Both the position numbers and the translations under genes were made by a program. Shown piece after piece: positions 34,661 to 43,141 of a DNA stretch of 64,000 nucleotides. The stretch lies in NCBI GenBank assembly GCA_014650415.1, contig BMUX01000022.1, forward strand, positions 46,137 to 110,136, given 5' to 3'. The notes beneath the pieces were generated by a model. It was not told where the DNA came from and searched no databases. It was given only the letters and a program-made list of their open reading frames with translations. Origin of the DNA: Streptomyces spiroverticillatus (lineage in GTDB: Bacteria > Actinomycetota > Actinomycetes > Streptomycetales > Streptomycetaceae). Position 1 is the stretch's first letter. The number at the start of each line of letters is the position of its first letter.

Positions 34661-35875
34661 TCAGGACCCCTTGCAGTAGCTCATGATCTGCTGGTGGTTC
34701 GCCTTGAACTGGTCGTAGATCCCCGCGTCGTCGATCTTCAGCAGGGTCTCGTCGTTGGCCCGCAGCGCCGCGTAGCTGAGGTTGTGGCTGCCGGTGAAGA
34801 CCAGCTTGCGGCCGGCCCTGCCCTCGTACGTGCCGTTGATCAGGACGTACTTGGAGTGCAGGCCGACCGGGTTCTTGCCCTCGCGCTTCTCGGCGCACTC
34901 GACACGGTCGGCGATCTTCCCGGCGAGGATCTTCCGGACGTCGTCGCTCGTGGAGGCGCCGCCGTCACCGGCCAGGCGGACCGTGCAGCCCGCCGCCTCC
35001 ATGGAGACCAGCTTGCCGGCGACCTCGCGGCGCGAGAAGAGGTTGGCGGCGACCCGCACCTCGGTGCCCGCCTTGCAGTCCACGTTGCCGAGGATCAGCG
35101 CGACGGTGTCGGTGGAGGCGTCGGCGTTCCACTTCTTGCCCGCGGCTTCCTGGCGGGGGAAGAAGTACGTCTTGTACGCGCCCGCCGACGGGGTCTTGTA
35201 GTAGTTGTTGTTCACCTTCCGCTTGGCGAGGTCGGCGAAGTAGTCCTGGTAGACGCCGTAGAGCGCGGAGTCCACGATCGTCACCGCGTTGTTGAACAGG
35301 TCGGTGCGCTGGAGGCTGGTCATGTTGGCGGAGGCCTGCACGACGACGTTCTTGGTGCCGCCGGTCTCGGAGAACGTCCAGAACTTGTTGTGGTTGATCG
35401 AGCCGTCCTCGGAGCCGTCGACCAGCTCCCGGTGGCCGATGCAGCCCCGGTCGGCACCGCAGTTGGTGACGTAACTGGCCTTGGACTGGTCGGTGCCGAG
35501 CGCTGTCTTCAGCACGTCGTACTGGCCGCCCTTGCCGGTCGAGGCGTTGTCGATGACGATGCGGACGTTGACGCCGCGCTTCTTGGCGGCCGTGAGGGCG
35601 CCCGAGACCTGCTCGTCGGTGAAGGAGTAGAGCCCGGCGGTGATGGTGGAGCCCTCCGCCGCCCCCTCGATCAGGCCCTTGACATGGTCGCGGATGCGGC
35701 TCTGGGCGGCCGTGTCGCCCGCCGGGTCGTTGAACGTCGCGGTGGTCTGCACGGCTGCCGCCGCCTCGGGCGCGGCGCCCGCGAAGGCGACCGCCGGGAC
35801 CGCGAGCGCGGCGACGCCGATGCCCGCCCCCCACATCCAGATCTTCTTGGTCCGCGTGCTCCTGCGGTGCTGCAC
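34661..35875 (-). CDS. Secreted phospholipase-D-like protein with altered HKD motifs
   Basis: A 404-residue exported protein. A signal peptide (about 1-35) ends near FAGAAPEA. Two PLD-like halves follow: the first has NHNKFWTF near residue 165, the second LHSKYVLING near 345 followed by FTGSHNLS. Both keep the His and Lys of HxKx4D, but the Asp position is Ser in the first and Asn in the second. Cysteines suggest extracellular disulfides. The GTG at 35875 follows GAGGGGAG. It may hydrolyse phospholipids or nucleic acid, or be inactive; substrate cannot be assigned. Confidence 0.83.
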   Translation of the reverse strand: MQHRRSTRTKKIWMWGAGIGVAALAVPAVAFAGAAPEAAAAVQTTATFNDPAGDTAAQSRIRDHVKGLIEGAAEGSTITAGLYSFTDEQVSGALTAAKKRGVNVRIVIDNASTGKGGQYDVLKTALGTDQSKASYVTNCGADRGCIGHRELVDGSEDGSINHNKFWTFSETGGTKNVVVQASANMTSLQRTDLFNNAVTIVDSALYGVYQDYFADLAKRKVNNNYYKTPSAGAYKTYFFPRQEAAGKKWNADASTDTVALILGNVDCKAGTEVRVAANLFSRREVAGKLVSMEAAGCTVRLAGDGGASTSDDVRKILAGKIADRVECAEKREGKNPVGLHSKYVLINGTYEGRAGRKLVFTGSHNLSYAALRANDETLLKIDDAGIYDQFKANHQQIMSYCKGS

Positions 35876-36020
35876 GTCGGCTCCCCTCTCCCCTGTGTAC
35901 TTGTCTCCGTACGTCACGGAACTCCGCGCCCAAAGCCACGGAAGGGGCTGGAGCGCGGAGTTCCGCAATGGGTCAACGTATCGGCGGCAAACGGGGGTTC
36001 AGCCGATGTCCCTCAGTTGG

Positions 36021-37316
36021 TCACCCACCCCACACACGCGAGCGCAGCGGCATCCCGGACGCCCCCGAGGCAACCGGCCTGACCGCGAGGACCTGGTTCA
36101 CGCCGATCTTGTTGTGCTCGAAGGAGAGCGCGGAGGCGGCCATGTACAGCCGCCAGACGCGGGCCCGGCCGGGGGTGACCGTCTTCAGGGCCGCCTCCCA
36201 GTTCTTCTCCAGGCGGGCCACCCAGTGCCGCAGGGTCAGCGCGTAGTGCTCGCGGATGGACTCCAGGTCGCGGACCTCGAACCCGGCCTCCTCCAGCAGG
36301 GCGACCGTACGGCCGACCGGGGCCAGCTCCCCGTCGGGGAAGACGTAGGAGTCGATGAAGGAGTCGACGTGGTACGCCTCCTCGTCGGCCAGCGGCCGCC
36401 GCGCGATCTGGTGGTTGAGCAGCCTGCCGCCGGGCCGCAGGAGGGCGTACAGGTCGGCCGCGTACTCCCCGTACTGGACGGCTCCCACGTGCTCGGCCAT
36501 GCCGATGGAGGAGATGGCGTCGTACGGGCCGTCGTGGACGTCGCGGTAGTCCTGCACCCGGATCTCGATGCGGTCGGTGAGGCCCTCCTCGGCGATGCGC
36601 TTGCGGGCGAAGGCGGCCTGTTCGGAGGAGATGGTGACGCCGGTGACGTGGACGCCGTAGTGGCGGGCGGCGTGGATGGCCATGGAGCCCCAGCCGCAGC
36701 CGACGTCCAGCAGCCGCTGCCCCTCCTTCAGGTCGAGCTTGCGGGCGATGAGGTCGAGCTTGTCGCGCTGGGCGTCTTCGAGGGTGGCGTCGGGGTCGGG
36801 GAAGTAGGCGCAGGAGTAGACCATGGACGGCCCGAGGACCAGGGAGTAGAAGTCGTTGCCGACGTCGTAGTGGTGGCTGATGGACTCCTTGTCGCGGCGC
36901 TTGGTGTGCAGCCGTCCGGTGTGGCGGCGCAGCTCCTCGGGCGGCGGGGGCGGCGGCGGGAGGGGGCCGCCGAGCTTCAGCAGCTCGCGGGCGGCGGCGC
37001 GCAGGCGGGGATCGCGTACCGGATGAACGGCGTCCTTCACGTCGCCGTCGCGCTCCCAGATCAGCTCGGCGAGCAGGTCCAGGGCCTCGTAGAGGTCGCC
37101 GTCCACGTCGATCTCGCCGGCCACCCAGGCGCGGGCCAGGCCGAGCTCTCCGGGCTTCCACAGCAGCCGGCGCAGGGCCTTGCGGTCTCGTATCGCGAGG
37201 ACGGGGGCGCCGGGCGGGCCCGCCTCGCTGCCGTCCCAGGCGCGGATGCGGACCGGGAGCGGGGTGGAGAGGAGTTCCTCGGCAAGTCTGGTCAGCCGCA
37301 GTGCGGCATCGGCCAT
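36021..37316 (-). CDS. cfa: Cyclopropane-fatty-acyl-phospholipid synthase
   Basis: A 431-residue SAM-dependent enzyme that adds a methylene bridge to unsaturated acyl chains of membrane phospholipids. An N-terminal lipid-binding part (about 1-130) with a poly-proline stretch is followed by the methyltransferase domain. The SAM motif LLDVGCGWGSMAIHAARHYG is near residue 205, and SISHHYDVGNDFY and SCAYF are family signatures. GGAGGT lies 7 bp before ATG at 37316. The 3' end has no obvious terminator before the PLD-like gene. Confidence 0.92.
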   Translation of the reverse strand: MADAALRLTRLAEELLSTPLPVRIRAWDGSEAGPPGAPVLAIRDRKALRRLLWKPGELGLARAWVAGEIDVDGDLYEALDLLAELIWERDGDVKDAVHPVRDPRLRAAARELLKLGGPLPPPPPPPEELRRHTGRLHTKRRDKESISHHYDVGNDFYSLVLGPSMVYSCAYFPDPDATLEDAQRDKLDLIARKLDLKEGQRLLDVGCGWGSMAIHAARHYGVHVTGVTISSEQAAFARKRIAEEGLTDRIEIRVQDYRDVHDGPYDAISSIGMAEHVGAVQYGEYAADLYALLRPGGRLLNHQIARRPLADEEAYHVDSFIDSYVFPDGELAPVGRTVALLEEAGFEVRDLESIREHYALTLRHWVARLEKNWEAALKTVTPGRARVWRLYMAASALSFEHNKIGVNQVLAVRPVASGASGMPLRSRVWGG

Positions 37317-37460
37317 GGTGCACACCTCCAGGGATTCGAGATGACGTACGACTATCGGCGTACTACTCGAATAACACCGCGGGAGGGCTGCCGCATCCCG
37401 GATTCGGGTCACGGCCCGGCAAAATACATGGCCTCTACATGCACTTTGCGGCGGAAAGGC

Positions 37461-37502
37461 CGAAGGGGCCGCCCGCACCACGGATGGCGGACGGCCCCTT
37501 CG
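37461..37502. terminator. Hairpin terminator after NADH dehydrogenase
   Basis: CGAAGGGGCCG (37461-37471) pairs perfectly with CGGCCCCTTCG (37492-37502); the loop can extend the stem with CCGCC/GGCGG. Confidence 0.75.
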
Positions 37503-37537
37503 GACCAGAGCGACGGAGCGCGACTACCGACGGAGCG

Positions 37538-38944
37538 TCAGGAAGCCTTCGCTTCGGCCTTCTTGGGCTCGGCGGCGGCCGGAACCTTCGCCGCCTCGAC
37601 CGGAGCCGGAGCCGGCTTGGCGGCCTCGTAGAACTCCTCGCGCGGAGTCTCCATGGCGCCCAGCGAGACGACCTCGCGCTTGAGGAACATCCCCAGCGTC
37701 CAGTCGGCCAGCACGCGGATCTTGCGGTTGAACGTCGGCATCGCCATGCCGTGGTAGCCGCGGTGGGCGTACCAGGCGAGACGGCCCTTGAGCTTGATCT
37801 TGATCTTGCCCATGACGATCATCGCGACGCCCTTGTGCAGGCCGAGACCCGCGACGGCGCCCTTGTTGGCGTGCTCGTACTCCTTCTGCGGGAAGCCCCG
37901 CATGCCGGAGACCACGTTGTCGCCGAGGACCTTGGCCTGACGCAGCGCGTGCTGGGCGTTCGGCGGGCACCAGGCGTTCGGGTTGCCGTTCTTGCGGCCG
38001 ACCAGGTCCGGGACCTGGGCGTTGTCGCCCGCGGCCCAGATGTAGTCGCTGCCCTGCACCTGGAGGGTGGCCTGGGTGTCGACGTGGCCACGGGGGCCGA
38101 GCGGCAGACCGTAGCGGGCGAGCGCCGGGTTCGGCTTCACACCGGCGGTCCACACGATGGTGTTGGAGTCGACCTCGAGGCCGTTCTTCAGCACGACGTG
38201 ACCGTCGACGCAGGAGTCCATGGAGGTCGAGAGGTGAATCTCGATGCCGCGGGACTCCAGGTGCTCCTTGCCCCAGCGGCCCAGGTCCGGGCCCACCTCG
38301 GGAAGGATCTTGTCGGCGGCGTCGACCAGGATGAACCGCATGTCGTCGCGCGAGACGTTGGAGTACTGCTTCGCGGCGTCGCGGGCCATGTCCTCGACCT
38401 CGCCGATGGTCTCCGCTCCCGCGAAGCCACCGCCGACGAAGACGAAGGTGAGCGCACGGCGGCGGACCTCTTCGTCGTGGGTCGAGTCGGCCTTGTCGAG
38501 CTGCTCGATGACGTGGTTGCGCAGGCCGATGGCCTCCTCGACGCCCTTCATGCCGATGCCCTGCTCGGCGAGGCCGGGGATCGGGAAGGTGCGGGAGACC
38601 GCGCCGAGCGCGACGACCAGGTAGTCGAAGGGCAGCTCGTAGGCCTCGCCGACGAGCGGCGCGACCGTGGCGACCTTGCGGTCCTGATCGATGGTGGTGA
38701 CCCGACCGGTCAGCACCTCGGCCTTGGGGAGGACGCGTCGCAGCGGTACGACGACGTGCCTCGGCGAGATGTTGCCGGCGGCGGCTTCGGGCAGGAAGGG
38801 CTGGTAGGTCATGTACGAGCGGGGGTCGACGACCGTGACGGTCGCTTCCGCATAACGCATCTTCTTGAGAATGCGCTGTGCCGCGTACAGGCCTACGTAC
38901 CCACCGCCTACTACGAGGATCCTGGGACGCTCCGTGGTGCTCAT
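37538..38944 (-). CDS. ndh: Type II NADH dehydrogenase (NDH-2)
   Basis: A 468-residue single-subunit, non-proton-pumping NADH:menaquinone oxidoreductase at the membrane face. FAD motif ILVVGGGYVGLYAAQ at residue 9, NADH motif FVFVGGGFAGAETIGE near 170 and the C-terminal FAD motif IWAAGDNAQVPD near 305 are clear. Amphipathic or hydrophobic segments near 375-430 may dock it to the membrane; the tail is Ala/Lys/Pro-rich. ATG at 38944 is preceded at a distance by AGGGGTGGA. A near-perfect Rex operator lies 36 bp upstream, so control by the NADH/NAD ratio is likely. Confidence 0.9.
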   Translation of the reverse strand: MSTTERPRILVVGGGYVGLYAAQRILKKMRYAEATVTVVDPRSYMTYQPFLPEAAAGNISPRHVVVPLRRVLPKAEVLTGRVTTIDQDRKVATVAPLVGEAYELPFDYLVVALGAVSRTFPIPGLAEQGIGMKGVEEAIGLRNHVIEQLDKADSTHDEEVRRRALTFVFVGGGFAGAETIGEVEDMARDAAKQYSNVSRDDMRFILVDAADKILPEVGPDLGRWGKEHLESRGIEIHLSTSMDSCVDGHVVLKNGLEVDSNTIVWTAGVKPNPALARYGLPLGPRGHVDTQATLQVQGSDYIWAAGDNAQVPDLVGRKNGNPNAWCPPNAQHALRQAKVLGDNVVSGMRGFPQKEYEHANKGAVAGLGLHKGVAMIVMGKIKIKLKGRLAWYAHRGYHGMAMPTFNRKIRVLADWTLGMFLKREVVSLGAMETPREEFYEAAKPAPAPVEAAKVPAAAEPKKAEAKAS

Positions 38945-38979
38945 GGAATCGAGTATCCACCCCCTCGGAGGGGTCCCCT

Positions 38980-38995
38980 CGTGAGCCCCTTCACA
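38980..38995. promoter_or_regulatory. Rex operator-like site upstream of ndh
   Basis: CGTGAGCCCCTTCACA matches the Streptomyces Rex consensus TGTGAACNNNTTCACA at 11 of 13 defined positions. It lies 36 bp before the ndh start, where it could block transcription or initiation. Rex represses respiratory genes when NADH is low. Confidence 0.65.
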
Positions 38996-39225
38996 AGGTC
39001 TGCGACACCCTCTGCTACACTGCGCGGCCCACGTGACCCAGCTCATGCTCCGTACGGGGAACCACCGTCCCGTCCGGCACGTTGGAAACCCCTTCCCAAC
39101 TGGCCCGATGGCATCTCGCGGCCGCTGAACCACTTATCTGATTCATACGTCGGTAACGCGCCCGGAACAGTCCGTTATGCGCCTACTCAGGTCCGAGGAC
39201 CCACCCCTTCGGCCCTTCCGCGTGA
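38996..39225. other. Upstream region of ndh, no gene seen
   Basis: With the Rex site and terminator on either side this forms the gap between ndh and ppx. It is AT-richer near 39135-39180 (ACTTATCTGATTCATACG), a likely place for the ndh promoter. I see no tRNA or small gene. Confidence 0.45.
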
Positions 39226-39250
39226 AAAAGGGGCCCATCGGGCCCCTTTT
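39226..39250. terminator. Rho-independent terminator after ppx
   Basis: AAAAGGGGCCC and GGGCCCCTTTT form a perfect 11 bp stem with loop ATC, giving a T-tract in both orientations. It terminates the ppx operon on the minus strand. Adjacent overlapping palindromes (GTGAAG-AA-CTTCAC and GAACTT-CACG-AAGTTC, about 39255-39275) lie just upstream of it on that strand. Confidence 0.9.
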
Positions 39251-39327
39251 CCTTGTGAAGAACTTCACGAAGTTCGTTCGGCGCGGTGTTCCGCACCGCC
39301 CGGATCACACCCGGACCGCCCTCCGTC

Positions 39328-40248
39328 TCAGGCGATGCTCCAGCCGATTCCGTCCAAAATGTCGTGCTCGGAGACCACCACTTCCGAGGCCCCGACGCGC
39401 TCCATGAGGGCCAGCAGGATCAGCGCCCCGGAGACGATGACGTCGACCCGGCCGGGGTGCATCGCGGGGATCGCGGCCTTCTCGTCGTGGGTGGCGCCCA
39501 CGAGCGACTCGGTGATCTCCCGGACCTTCTCGTACGGGATGCGCGCGTGGTGGATCGCCTCCCAGTCGTACTCCCGGAGCCCCAGCGCGATGGCGGCGAT
39601 CGTGGTCACCGAACCCGCGAGCCCGACCAGCGTGCGCGGCTTGTCGGTCAGCGGCACCGTCCCGGCCGCCAGGTCCAGGGCCTTCGCGACGTCCGCGCGG
39701 ATCGCGGCGACCTGCTCGGCGGTGGCGGGCGCGGACGGCCGGTGGCGCTCGGTCAGACGTACGCAGCCGATGTCGACGGAACGGGCCGCCTCGACGCTCT
39801 CGCGGCCCACCACGAGCTCCGTGGAGCCGCCGCCGATGTCCACCACCAGGTAGTCCTCGCCGGAGCCCGTGAGCTCCTTGGTGGCCCCCGTGAAGGAGAA
39901 CGCGGCCTCCTGGTCACCGGAGATCACCTCGGGCTCGACGCCCAGGATCTCCAGGACGCCGGAGACGAACTCGTCGCGGTTCTCGGCGTCGCGGGAGGCG
40001 GAGGTGGCCACGAAGCGGACCTTCTCCGCACCATGTGCCTTGATGATCTCCGCGTACTCGCGGCAGGCGGCGAAGGTGCGCTCCAGTGCCTCGGGGGCCA
40101 GGCGCCCGGTGCGGTCCACGCCCTGGCCGAGGCGGACGATCGTCATCCGGCGGTCCAGGTCGACCAGCTCGCCCGTCTCGGGGTTCGCGTCGGCGACCAG
40201 CAGCCGGATCGAATTCGTACCGCAGTCGATGGCGGCGACCCGGGTCAC
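39328..40248 (-). CDS. ppx: Ppx/GppA exopolyphosphatase-family phosphatase
   Basis: A 306-residue protein of the actin-like ASKHA fold that removes phosphate from polyphosphate ends and/or pppGpp. AAIDCGTNSIRLLVAD at the start, TSASRDAENRDEF near 100, VVDIGGGSTELVVG near 140 and GLAGSVTTIAA near 225 are the nucleotide/phosphate loops. GTG at 40248 overlaps the DUF501 stop (GTGA). It belongs to the unit divIC-like, DUF501, ppx, probably starting upstream with eno. Confidence 0.9.
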   Translation of the reverse strand: MTRVAAIDCGTNSIRLLVADANPETGELVDLDRRMTIVRLGQGVDRTGRLAPEALERTFAACREYAEIIKAHGAEKVRFVATSASRDAENRDEFVSGVLEILGVEPEVISGDQEAAFSFTGATKELTGSGEDYLVVDIGGGSTELVVGRESVEAARSVDIGCVRLTERHRPSAPATAEQVAAIRADVAKALDLAAGTVPLTDKPRTLVGLAGSVTTIAAIALGLREYDWEAIHHARIPYEKVREITESLVGATHDEKAAIPAMHPGRVDVIVSGALILLALMERVGASEVVVSEHDILDGIGWSIA

Positions 40249-40787
40249 TGGGCGCTCTCCTCGGCCTTGTCGGCGCACGGCGTCACACAGGGGCCCTTGG
40301 CCCACCACTCGGGCAGCAGGGCCAGGGCCTCGTCGCCGAAGGGGTTCACGCCGGGGCCGGCGACCAGCGAGTGGCCCACCAGCACGTGCAGGCACTTCAC
40401 ACGGTCGGGCATCCCGCCGGCGCTGGGGAAGCCCACCAGCTCCTCGATCTCGTCGCGCCGCTTGAGGTAGTCCTCGTGCGCGGCCCGGTAGGTGTCGGCC
40501 AGCTCCGGGTCGGTGGCCAGGCGCGCCTGCATCTCCTTCATGAGCCCGGAGCCCTCCAGGGTGCCGATGGCGCCCGTGGCCCGGGGGCAGGTCATGTAGT
40601 AGAGCGTGGGGAACGGCGTGCCGTCCTCCAGGCGCGGGGCCGTCTCGACCACGTCCGGGTTGCCGCAGGGGCAACGGTGCGCGATCGCGCGCAGCCCGCG
40701 CGGCGGGCGGCCCAGCTGGAGCTTGAACGCCTCGATGTCCCTCTCGGTGGGCTCGGTGCGCGGCGTGGTCGGGGGCGGGGTGTCCAT
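40245..40787 (-). CDS. DUF501 family protein
   Basis: A 180-residue conserved actinobacterial protein. A CxCG motif (HRCPCGNPDVV, about residue 40) and further cysteines TCPRATG and DRVKCLHVLVGHSLVAGPG (about 145) could bind metal. It is almost always found between the DivIC-like and ppx genes; its function is unknown. Start ATG at 40787; the stop overlaps the ppx start. Confidence 0.88.
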   Translation of the reverse strand: MDTPPPTTPRTEPTERDIEAFKLQLGRPPRGLRAIAHRCPCGNPDVVETAPRLEDGTPFPTLYYMTCPRATGAIGTLEGSGLMKEMQARLATDPELADTYRAAHEDYLKRRDEIEELVGFPSAGGMPDRVKCLHVLVGHSLVAGPGVNPFGDEALALLPEWWAKGPCVTPCADKAEESAQ

Positions 40788-40820
40788 GCGTGCCTTCTGT
40801 CGGTCTGCTCTGGTGAGGTC

Positions 40821-41306
40821 TTACGGTTCGCTGCGGTCGGCCCGGTCGACGCCGTTCCAGACGCTGGAGTACCAGGGCTGGTCGGCCGCCTCGTCCCCGT
40901 CGGGACGCTGGGCGGTGCCGGGGGCCTTGGGGTCGTACACGGTGAAGCCGGTCTCGCCGGGCTTCACGTAGTGCAGGTGCTCGCGGGAGAGGCGGACGAT
41001 GTACGCGTCGTCCTGCAGGCGGGCCTTGGCGTCGCGGAGCTGCTCGACGCGCCGCTCGGCCTCGTTCCTGGCCTGCTCCTGGTCGGCGATGTCGGTCGCC
41101 TGCGAGAAGTAGCTCCGTATGGGGTACGCGAGGGCCACCACCAGCGTGCACACCACCAGCACCAGCAACGCCGCCCGGCCGGTGAGCCGGGAGCGGCGGG
41201 CCTGGCGGCGGGTCTGGGAGCGGTAGACGCGGGCGGCGGTCTGCTCGCCGAGCAGCCGCAGCCGGGTGGTGGTGGAGAACCGGTCGCCCTTGTTCCGTGC
41301 GGCCAT
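40821..41306 (-). CDS. FtsB/DivIC-like septum formation initiator
   Basis: A 161-residue single-pass membrane protein. A basic cytoplasmic N-terminus (1-47) is followed by one helix (about 48-67, LLVLVVCTLVVALAYPI) and an extracellular coiled coil (DIADQEQARNEAERRVEQLRDAKARL) and short tail. FtsB/DivIC proteins link FtsQ and FtsL in the division complex, in Streptomyces needed mainly for sporulation septa. GGAGG lies upstream of ATG at 41306. The position just downstream of enolase is conserved in actinobacteria. Confidence 0.9.
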   Translation of the reverse strand: MAARNKGDRFSTTTRLRLLGEQTAARVYRSQTRRQARRSRLTGRAALLVLVVCTLVVALAYPIRSYFSQATDIADQEQARNEAERRVEQLRDAKARLQDDAYIVRLSREHLHYVKPGETGFTVYDPKAPGTAQRPDGDEAADQPWYSSVWNGVDRADRSEP

Positions 41307-41332
41307 CCCTCTGTCCTCCCCATTACGCGCCG

Positions 41333-41371
41333 ACGTCCCCGCACACGGTACGGGACCGGGTACGGGGACGT
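41333..41371 (-). terminator. Hairpin between eno and the DivIC-like gene
   Basis: ACGTCCCCG (41333-41341) pairs perfectly with CGGGGACGT (41363-41371). It could end or attenuate the eno transcript before the division gene. Confidence 0.6.
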
Positions 41372-41395
41372 ACGGAAGCTGGAGCCCTGTGGCCC

Positions 41396-42676
41396 TTAGC
41401 CCTTGAAGCGGGGGAACGCGGAGCGACCGGCGTACACCGCGGCGTCGTCGAGGATCTCCTCGATGCGCAGCAGCTGGTTGTACTTGGCGACGCGGTCCGA
41501 GCGGGCCGGGGCGCCGGTCTTGATCTGACCGCAGTTCACGGCGACGGCGAGGTCGGCGATGGTGACGTCCTCGGTCTCGCCGGAGCGGTGGCTCATCATG
41601 CACTTGAAGCCGTTGCGCTGCGCGAGCTCGACGGCGTCCAGCGTCTCGGTGAGCGAGCCGATCTGGTTGACCTTGACGAGCAGGGCGTTGGCCGAGCCCT
41701 CTTCGATGCCGCGGGCCAGACGCTCCGGGTTGGTGACGAAGAGGTCGTCGCCGACGATCTGGACCTTGGAGCCCAGGCGGTCGGTGATGACCTTCCAGCC
41801 GGCCCAGTCGTCCTCGTACAGCGGGTCCTCGATGGAGACCAGCGGGTACGCGGAGACGAGCTCCTCGTAGTACTCGGTCATCTCGGCGGCCGAGCGGGAC
41901 TTGCCCTCGAACTCGTACTTGCCGTCCTTGTAGAACTCGGAGGCAGCGACGTCGAGCGCGAGCGCGATCTGCTCGCCGGGGATGTAACCGGCCTGCTTGA
42001 TGGCCTCGACGATGAGGTCGAGGGCGGCGCGGTTGGACTCCAGGTTCGGGGCGAAGCCGCCCTCGTCGCCCAGGCCCGTGGACAGGCCCTTGGTCTTCAG
42101 CACCTTCTTGAGGGTGTGGTAGACCTCGGCGCCCCAGCGCAGGGCCTCGGAGAAGGACTCGGCGCCGATCGGCGCGATCATGAACTCCTGGATGTCGACG
42201 TTGGAGTCGGCGTGCGACCCACCGTTGAGGATGTTCATCATCGGGACGGGCAGCAGGTGCGCGTTCGGACCGCCGAGGTAGCGGAACAGCGGCAGGTCGC
42301 TGGCCTCGGAGGCGGCGTGCGCGACGGCGAGGGAGACACCCAGGATGGCGTTGGCGCCCAGCGAGCCCTTGTTCTCGGTGGCGTCGAGGTCGAACATCGC
42401 CTGGTCGATCAGGCGCTGCTCGGTGGCGTCGTAGCCGACGAGCTCCGGGCCGATCTGCTCGATGACGGCGAGAACGGCCTTCTCGACACCCTTGCCGAGG
42501 TAGCGGTTCGGGTCACCGTCGCGAAGCTCGATGGCTTCGAAGGCACCGGTGGAGGCGCCGGACGGAACAGCAGCACGACCCGTGCTGCCGTCGTCGAGGC
42601 CGACCTCGACCTCGACCGTGGGGTTGCCTCGGGAGTCCAGGATTTCCCGGGCTACGACGACGTCGATGGACGGCAC
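41396..42676 (-). CDS. eno: Enolase
   Basis: A 426-residue glycolytic enzyme converting 2-phosphoglycerate to phosphoenolpyruvate; also part of RNA degradosomes in some bacteria. The start REILDSRGNPTVEVE, substrate loop SGASTGAFEA, metal Asp in ALDVAASEF and SIEDPL, and catalytic Lys in LLVKVNQIGSLTET are all present. AAGGAG lies 6 bp before GTG at 42676, whereas it abuts the ATG at 42682, so GTG is the start and the length equals the usual Streptomyces 426. The leader holds the GGTGACGTCACC palindrome and a TAGGCT hexamer (42769-42764). Confidence 0.97.
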   Translation of the reverse strand: MPSIDVVVAREILDSRGNPTVEVEVGLDDGSTGRAAVPSGASTGAFEAIELRDGDPNRYLGKGVEKAVLAVIEQIGPELVGYDATEQRLIDQAMFDLDATENKGSLGANAILGVSLAVAHAASEASDLPLFRYLGGPNAHLLPVPMMNILNGGSHADSNVDIQEFMIAPIGAESFSEALRWGAEVYHTLKKVLKTKGLSTGLGDEGGFAPNLESNRAALDLIVEAIKQAGYIPGEQIALALDVAASEFYKDGKYEFEGKSRSAAEMTEYYEELVSAYPLVSIEDPLYEDDWAGWKVITDRLGSKVQIVGDDLFVTNPERLARGIEEGSANALLVKVNQIGSLTETLDAVELAQRNGFKCMMSHRSGETEDVTIADLAVAVNCGQIKTGAPARSDRVAKYNQLLRIEEILDDAAVYAGRSAFPRFKG

Positions 42677-42971
42677 GAGCATCTCCTTATGGGATGTGAC
42701 GCGAAGGTGGCGGGCCCCTTCGAGGGGCACACGGCGCAGGGTCTCTTTCGGCCTTGCGACAAGAGCCTAACCGCCTTGGGGGCATCGGCCAGCCGATCGA
42801 CCGCACGATGGGACGAAAAGATGCCCGAATGCCTGTAATACAGGACGAAGGACCCTGGTGACGTCACCGAGGGTTACGGATCCGTTCACCGGCGAGTACG
42901 GCCCGTATGCACGCCTGCGTGCGTACGTGCACGGATGAGCCCCTCCGTACGGGGGACTGGGCATAGGGGTC
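42677..42971. other. Enolase leader and promoter region
   Basis: About 295 bp without a gene between enolase and the hairpin array behind rpfA. A TAGGCT minus-10-like hexamer (42769-42764) would start the eno transcript about 80 bases before the GTG; no clear minus-35 is seen. The perfect palindrome at 42857-42868 is listed separately. Confidence 0.45.
42857..42868. promoter_or_regulatory. GGTGACGTCACC palindrome upstream of eno
   Basis: A perfect 12 bp palindrome, flanked by near-complementary CCCT and AGGG, 181 bp before the enolase start. Operator-like in form; the regulator is unknown. Confidence 0.4.
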
Positions 42972-43137
42972 GACCCCGGCCGGACGCGTTCGGGGGGAAG
43001 TCGCGCCCTGCCGGGGTCGGGGTGCGAAGGGGACGGGGGTGAGCCGCCCCCTTCGCGGTGCGGGAACCGGGCGGGGGTGGGCCGCCGGTGGTTCCCGCGG
43101 GGGCGGGGACGGACGGGGGTGGGCCGTCGGTCCCCGC
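42972..43137. terminator. Array of four consecutive hairpins downstream of rpfA
   Basis: Four perfect stems follow one another: 42972-42980/43010-43018 (9 bp), 43024-43032/43048-43056 (9 bp), 43060-43068/43090-43098 (9 bp) and 43103-43110/43130-43137 (8 bp). The last ends 5 bp from the rpfA stop. Together they should terminate or protect the rpfA transcript and insulate eno. Confidence 0.75.
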
Positions 43138-43141
43138 TGGA

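Noticed and set aside
38996..39225. A tRNA or small RNA gene in the ndh upstream region
   Set aside because: No T-arm GGTTCGA-type motif or cloverleaf could be traced on either strand.
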